DNA of 64,000 nucleotides from Rhodospirillaceae bacterium (GTDB lineage: Bacteria; Pseudomonadota; Alphaproteobacteria; UBA8366): the NCBI GenBank assembly GCA_002724395.1, contig PBOR01000030.1, positions 65,043 to 129,042 of the forward strand, read 5' to 3'. The translations under genes were made by a program, and so were the position numbers. This document shows positions 61,684 to 64,000 of this stretch, piece after piece (the first letter of the stretch is position 1; each line of letters opens with the position of its first letter). Under the pieces are notes generated by a model. It saw nothing but the letters and a program-made list of their open reading frames with translations, searched no databases and was not told where the DNA came from.

Positions 61684-62571
61684 ATGACTAGCGATACGCA
61701 CCAAGCTGCGCCGTTTAAGGGTATAGCCTATATGATTTTGAGTGTCTTTTTCATGAATTTGAATAATGCACTCTTAAAGTGGCTATCAGCGGGCTATCCG
61801 TCCGGCCAAATTATTTTCATGCGGTCCTTGGTTATAGTTGTGATTGTAATGGTAATCGCCTACCGGACCGGTGGACTGAAAATCCTTAGGCCAAATAATT
61901 TTTCGGCACATGGGCATCGTGGATTTTTACAGTTTCTTAATGGATTTTTCTTTGTGCTGGCGGTAACTTACTTGCCGCTGGCGGAAACAGTAGCATTGAC
62001 ATTTGCCTCGCCATTGTTTCTCACCGCGCTTGCAATTCCCTTTTTGGGCGAACAGGTGGGCTGGCGTCGCTGGGTAGCGGTCATTTTGGGTTTTGTCGGT
62101 ATTCTCATCATTACGCGCCCAACAGGCGGTGCACTGCAGCTTGCTATGGTGTTTCCACTGGCTGCTGCATTATCTGGTGCCATGCGAGACATCGTTACGC
62201 GAAAGTTAACCGCGCACGAAAGTTCGCTATCGATACTCTTTACATCAAGCCTCATCGCCACTCTTGGAAGCCTGCTAATAGCGCCTTTTGGCTGGGTGAT
62301 GCCAAATATATTTGATCTTAGCCTGTTTCTGATGACTGGCATTTGTGTTGCTGTCGGACATTTCTTCATGATTGATACGTTTAGGTATGTGGAAGCGAAG
62401 GTGGTAGCGCCATTTCGCTATACGGGAATAATCTGGGCCACTATTTTAGGGTTTATGATTTGGGGCCATTTGCCTGACCAACTCACCGTGCTCGGTGTGA
62501 GTATCGTAATTGCGAGTGGCCTGTATATTTTGCATCGTCAACACCAACTTAATGCGCAGAAGGGCAGCTGA
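61684..62571 (+). CDS. DMT (EamA) family transporter, paralogue 1
   Basis: 295 aa; MILSVFFMNLNNALLKWLSAGYPSGQIIFMRSL, LGEQVGWRRWVAVILGFVGILIITRP. Confidence 0.9.
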   Translation: MTSDTHQAAPFKGIAYMILSVFFMNLNNALLKWLSAGYPSGQIIFMRSLVIVVIVMVIAYRTGGLKILRPNNFSAHGHRGFLQFLNGFFFVLAVTYLPLAETVALTFASPLFLTALAIPFLGEQVGWRRWVAVILGFVGILIITRPTGGALQLAMVFPLAAALSGAMRDIVTRKLTAHESSLSILFTSSLIATLGSLLIAPFGWVMPNIFDLSLFLMTGICVAVGHFFMIDTFRYVEAKVVAPFRYTGIIWATILGFMIWGHLPDQLTVLGVSIVIASGLYILHRQHQLNAQKGS

Positions 62572-62574
62572 AGC

Positions 62575-63522
62575 ATGGTTCTATCCGTCCACCAAGCGGC
62601 ACCCTTAAAAGGCATTGCCTTTATGGTGGCCAGCGCGTGTTTCATGAATCTAAATAATGCAGTTTTGAAGTGGCTCTCCGATGGGTTTCCGGTCGGGCAG
62701 ATTATTTTTATGCGGGCAGCCTTTGTATTGTTGGTACCGCTGTTTTTTTTGGTTTGGATGAATGGGGGGTGGGATGCGCTTCGTATTAACAATCTAAAAG
62801 TACATATTTTACGGGCGGCTTGCGTGTCTATGAGTGTTATTTTTTTCACGCTGGGTGTGACATATTTACCATTAGCGGATACTGTTGCCATTACTTTTGC
62901 CGGACCTTTATTACTGGCAGCTTTGGCAGGTCCTATCCTGGGCGAGAATGTCGGTTGGCGGCGGTGGAGCGCGGTGATTGTGGGGTTTGCTGGAATTCTA
63001 ATTATTATGCGTCCGACCGGAGATGTTGTTAGGTTGGCGGTACTGTTCCCGCTGGGTTCAGCATTTTTGGCAGTGACCCGGGATTTGATAACACGTCAGA
63101 TGACGGCGAAAGAGTCGTCTACTGCCGTATTGATGACCACCTTTATTCTCAATGGCATGGTGGGGGCTTGTACAATTCCTATTGGCTTTTATGCTGCAGC
63201 AAACCCAGGCAGTATCATGCCTAGCTTTGGTCCTTGGTTAATGCCTGGAATTGAATCGGTCTTTTTCTCTTTTGTTGGTGCACTTCTTGTGGGTGCGGGT
63301 CATTACGCCATGATCGAGGGATTCCGTTATGCGGAGGCTTCGACGGTAGCCCCCTTCCGTTATACTGCTATTTTTTGGGCAGGTTTGGCCGGCTTCATTA
63401 TATGGGGCGACATCCCTGATACTTGGACCCTTATAGGTACGGGGATTGTCATTGCGAGCGGGCTGTATATCCTACACCGTGAATATTTGAACCTACATGA
63501 TCGAGACAAGGCGTATGACTAA
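62575..63522 (+). CDS. DMT (EamA) family transporter, paralogue 2
   Basis: 315 aa; MVASACFMNLNNAVLKWLSDGFPVGQIIFMRAA, LGENVGWRRWSAVIVGFAGILIIMRP. Confidence 0.9.
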   Translation: MVLSVHQAAPLKGIAFMVASACFMNLNNAVLKWLSDGFPVGQIIFMRAAFVLLVPLFFLVWMNGGWDALRINNLKVHILRAACVSMSVIFFTLGVTYLPLADTVAITFAGPLLLAALAGPILGENVGWRRWSAVIVGFAGILIIMRPTGDVVRLAVLFPLGSAFLAVTRDLITRQMTAKESSTAVLMTTFILNGMVGACTIPIGFYAAANPGSIMPSFGPWLMPGIESVFFSFVGALLVGAGHYAMIEGFRYAEASTVAPFRYTAIFWAGLAGFIIWGDIPDTWTLIGTGIVIASGLYILHREYLNLHDRDKAYD

Positions 63523-63548
63523 AATTATTTTATAAAGGGTAGTGTAAT

Positions 63549-64000
63549 ATGGTTGTTGGACAGAAAGAACTGTCAGGCCAGGTGGCCATTGTCACAGGCG
63601 GTGCAAAAAATATTGGGCGTGCGACCTGTCTTGATTTGGCTGATGCGGGTGCAGCGGTTTGCGTGAATGCACTTACCTCAGTGAAAGAAGCTGAGGCTGT
63701 TGCCAAAGAGATTCGGGACAGGCAGGGCCAGGCAATGACTTTTATCGGCGATATTTCCGAGCCGGACGTAGTCAACGATATGGTTGATGCAGTGATAGCG
63801 GAATTGGGTAAAATTAATATCCTCATTAACAACGCGTCCGTTCGGAAAGTCTGCAAGTTAGAAGATATGGATATCAAGGCATTCCGCGAGATTATGAAGG
63901 CAGATGTGGAAGCACCGTTCCTTTGCGCGCGGGCAACGTTACCTAAAATGATTAAGGCTGGCGGCGGTACTATAATCAATATTGGCGGCCTCTCAGGCCA
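63549..64000 (+). CDS. SDR family oxidoreductase, truncated by window edge
   Basis: ATG 63549: MVVGQKELSGQVAIVTGGAKNIGRATCLDLADAGAAVCV...INILINNASVRKV...GGGTIINIGGLSG; open to window end. Confidence 0.88.
   Translation, partial: MVVGQKELSGQVAIVTGGAKNIGRATCLDLADAGAAVCVNALTSVKEAEAVAKEIRDRQGQAMTFIGDISEPDVVNDMVDAVIAELGKINILINNASVRKVCKLEDMDIKAFREIMKADVEAPFLCARATLPKMIKAGGGTIINIGGLSG

Overview
This 64 kb window comes from an alphaproteobacterial chromosome. The taxon call rests on a circularly permuted two-piece tmRNA, an alpha-type SspB and the overall gene content. Housekeeping loci include fumarase, sspB/ssrA, thyA-folA, glutathione-dependent formaldehyde dehydrogenase, mrp, hflKC-degP, serB/miaA, ilvB-ilvN-ilvC-leuA, and mreBCD-mrdA-rodA. 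Between them lie accessory catabolic and transport islands. The most unusual locus is at about 13.0-25.5 kb. There, a PEP-mutase/isocitrate-lyase-like protein with a non-canonical motif, an amidohydrolase, an enolase-superfamily enzyme and an MmgE/PrpD protein are followed by six consecutive same-strand paralogous MFS transporters, with a possible 32-aa membrane microprotein in the array. Other notable points: a second MmgE/PrpD-OCD-TauD-QOR-MFS island; two TPR-2OG oxygenase fusions, one coupled to rodA; a candidate leu attenuator before leuA; a tandem DUF2065 protein; a frameshifted HMG-CoA-lyase-like gene; a stand-alone egtD; and convergent genes with overlapping stop codons. No CRISPR array, transposase, rRNA or canonical tRNA was recognised. 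All family calls are from reading the sequence; no searches were run.
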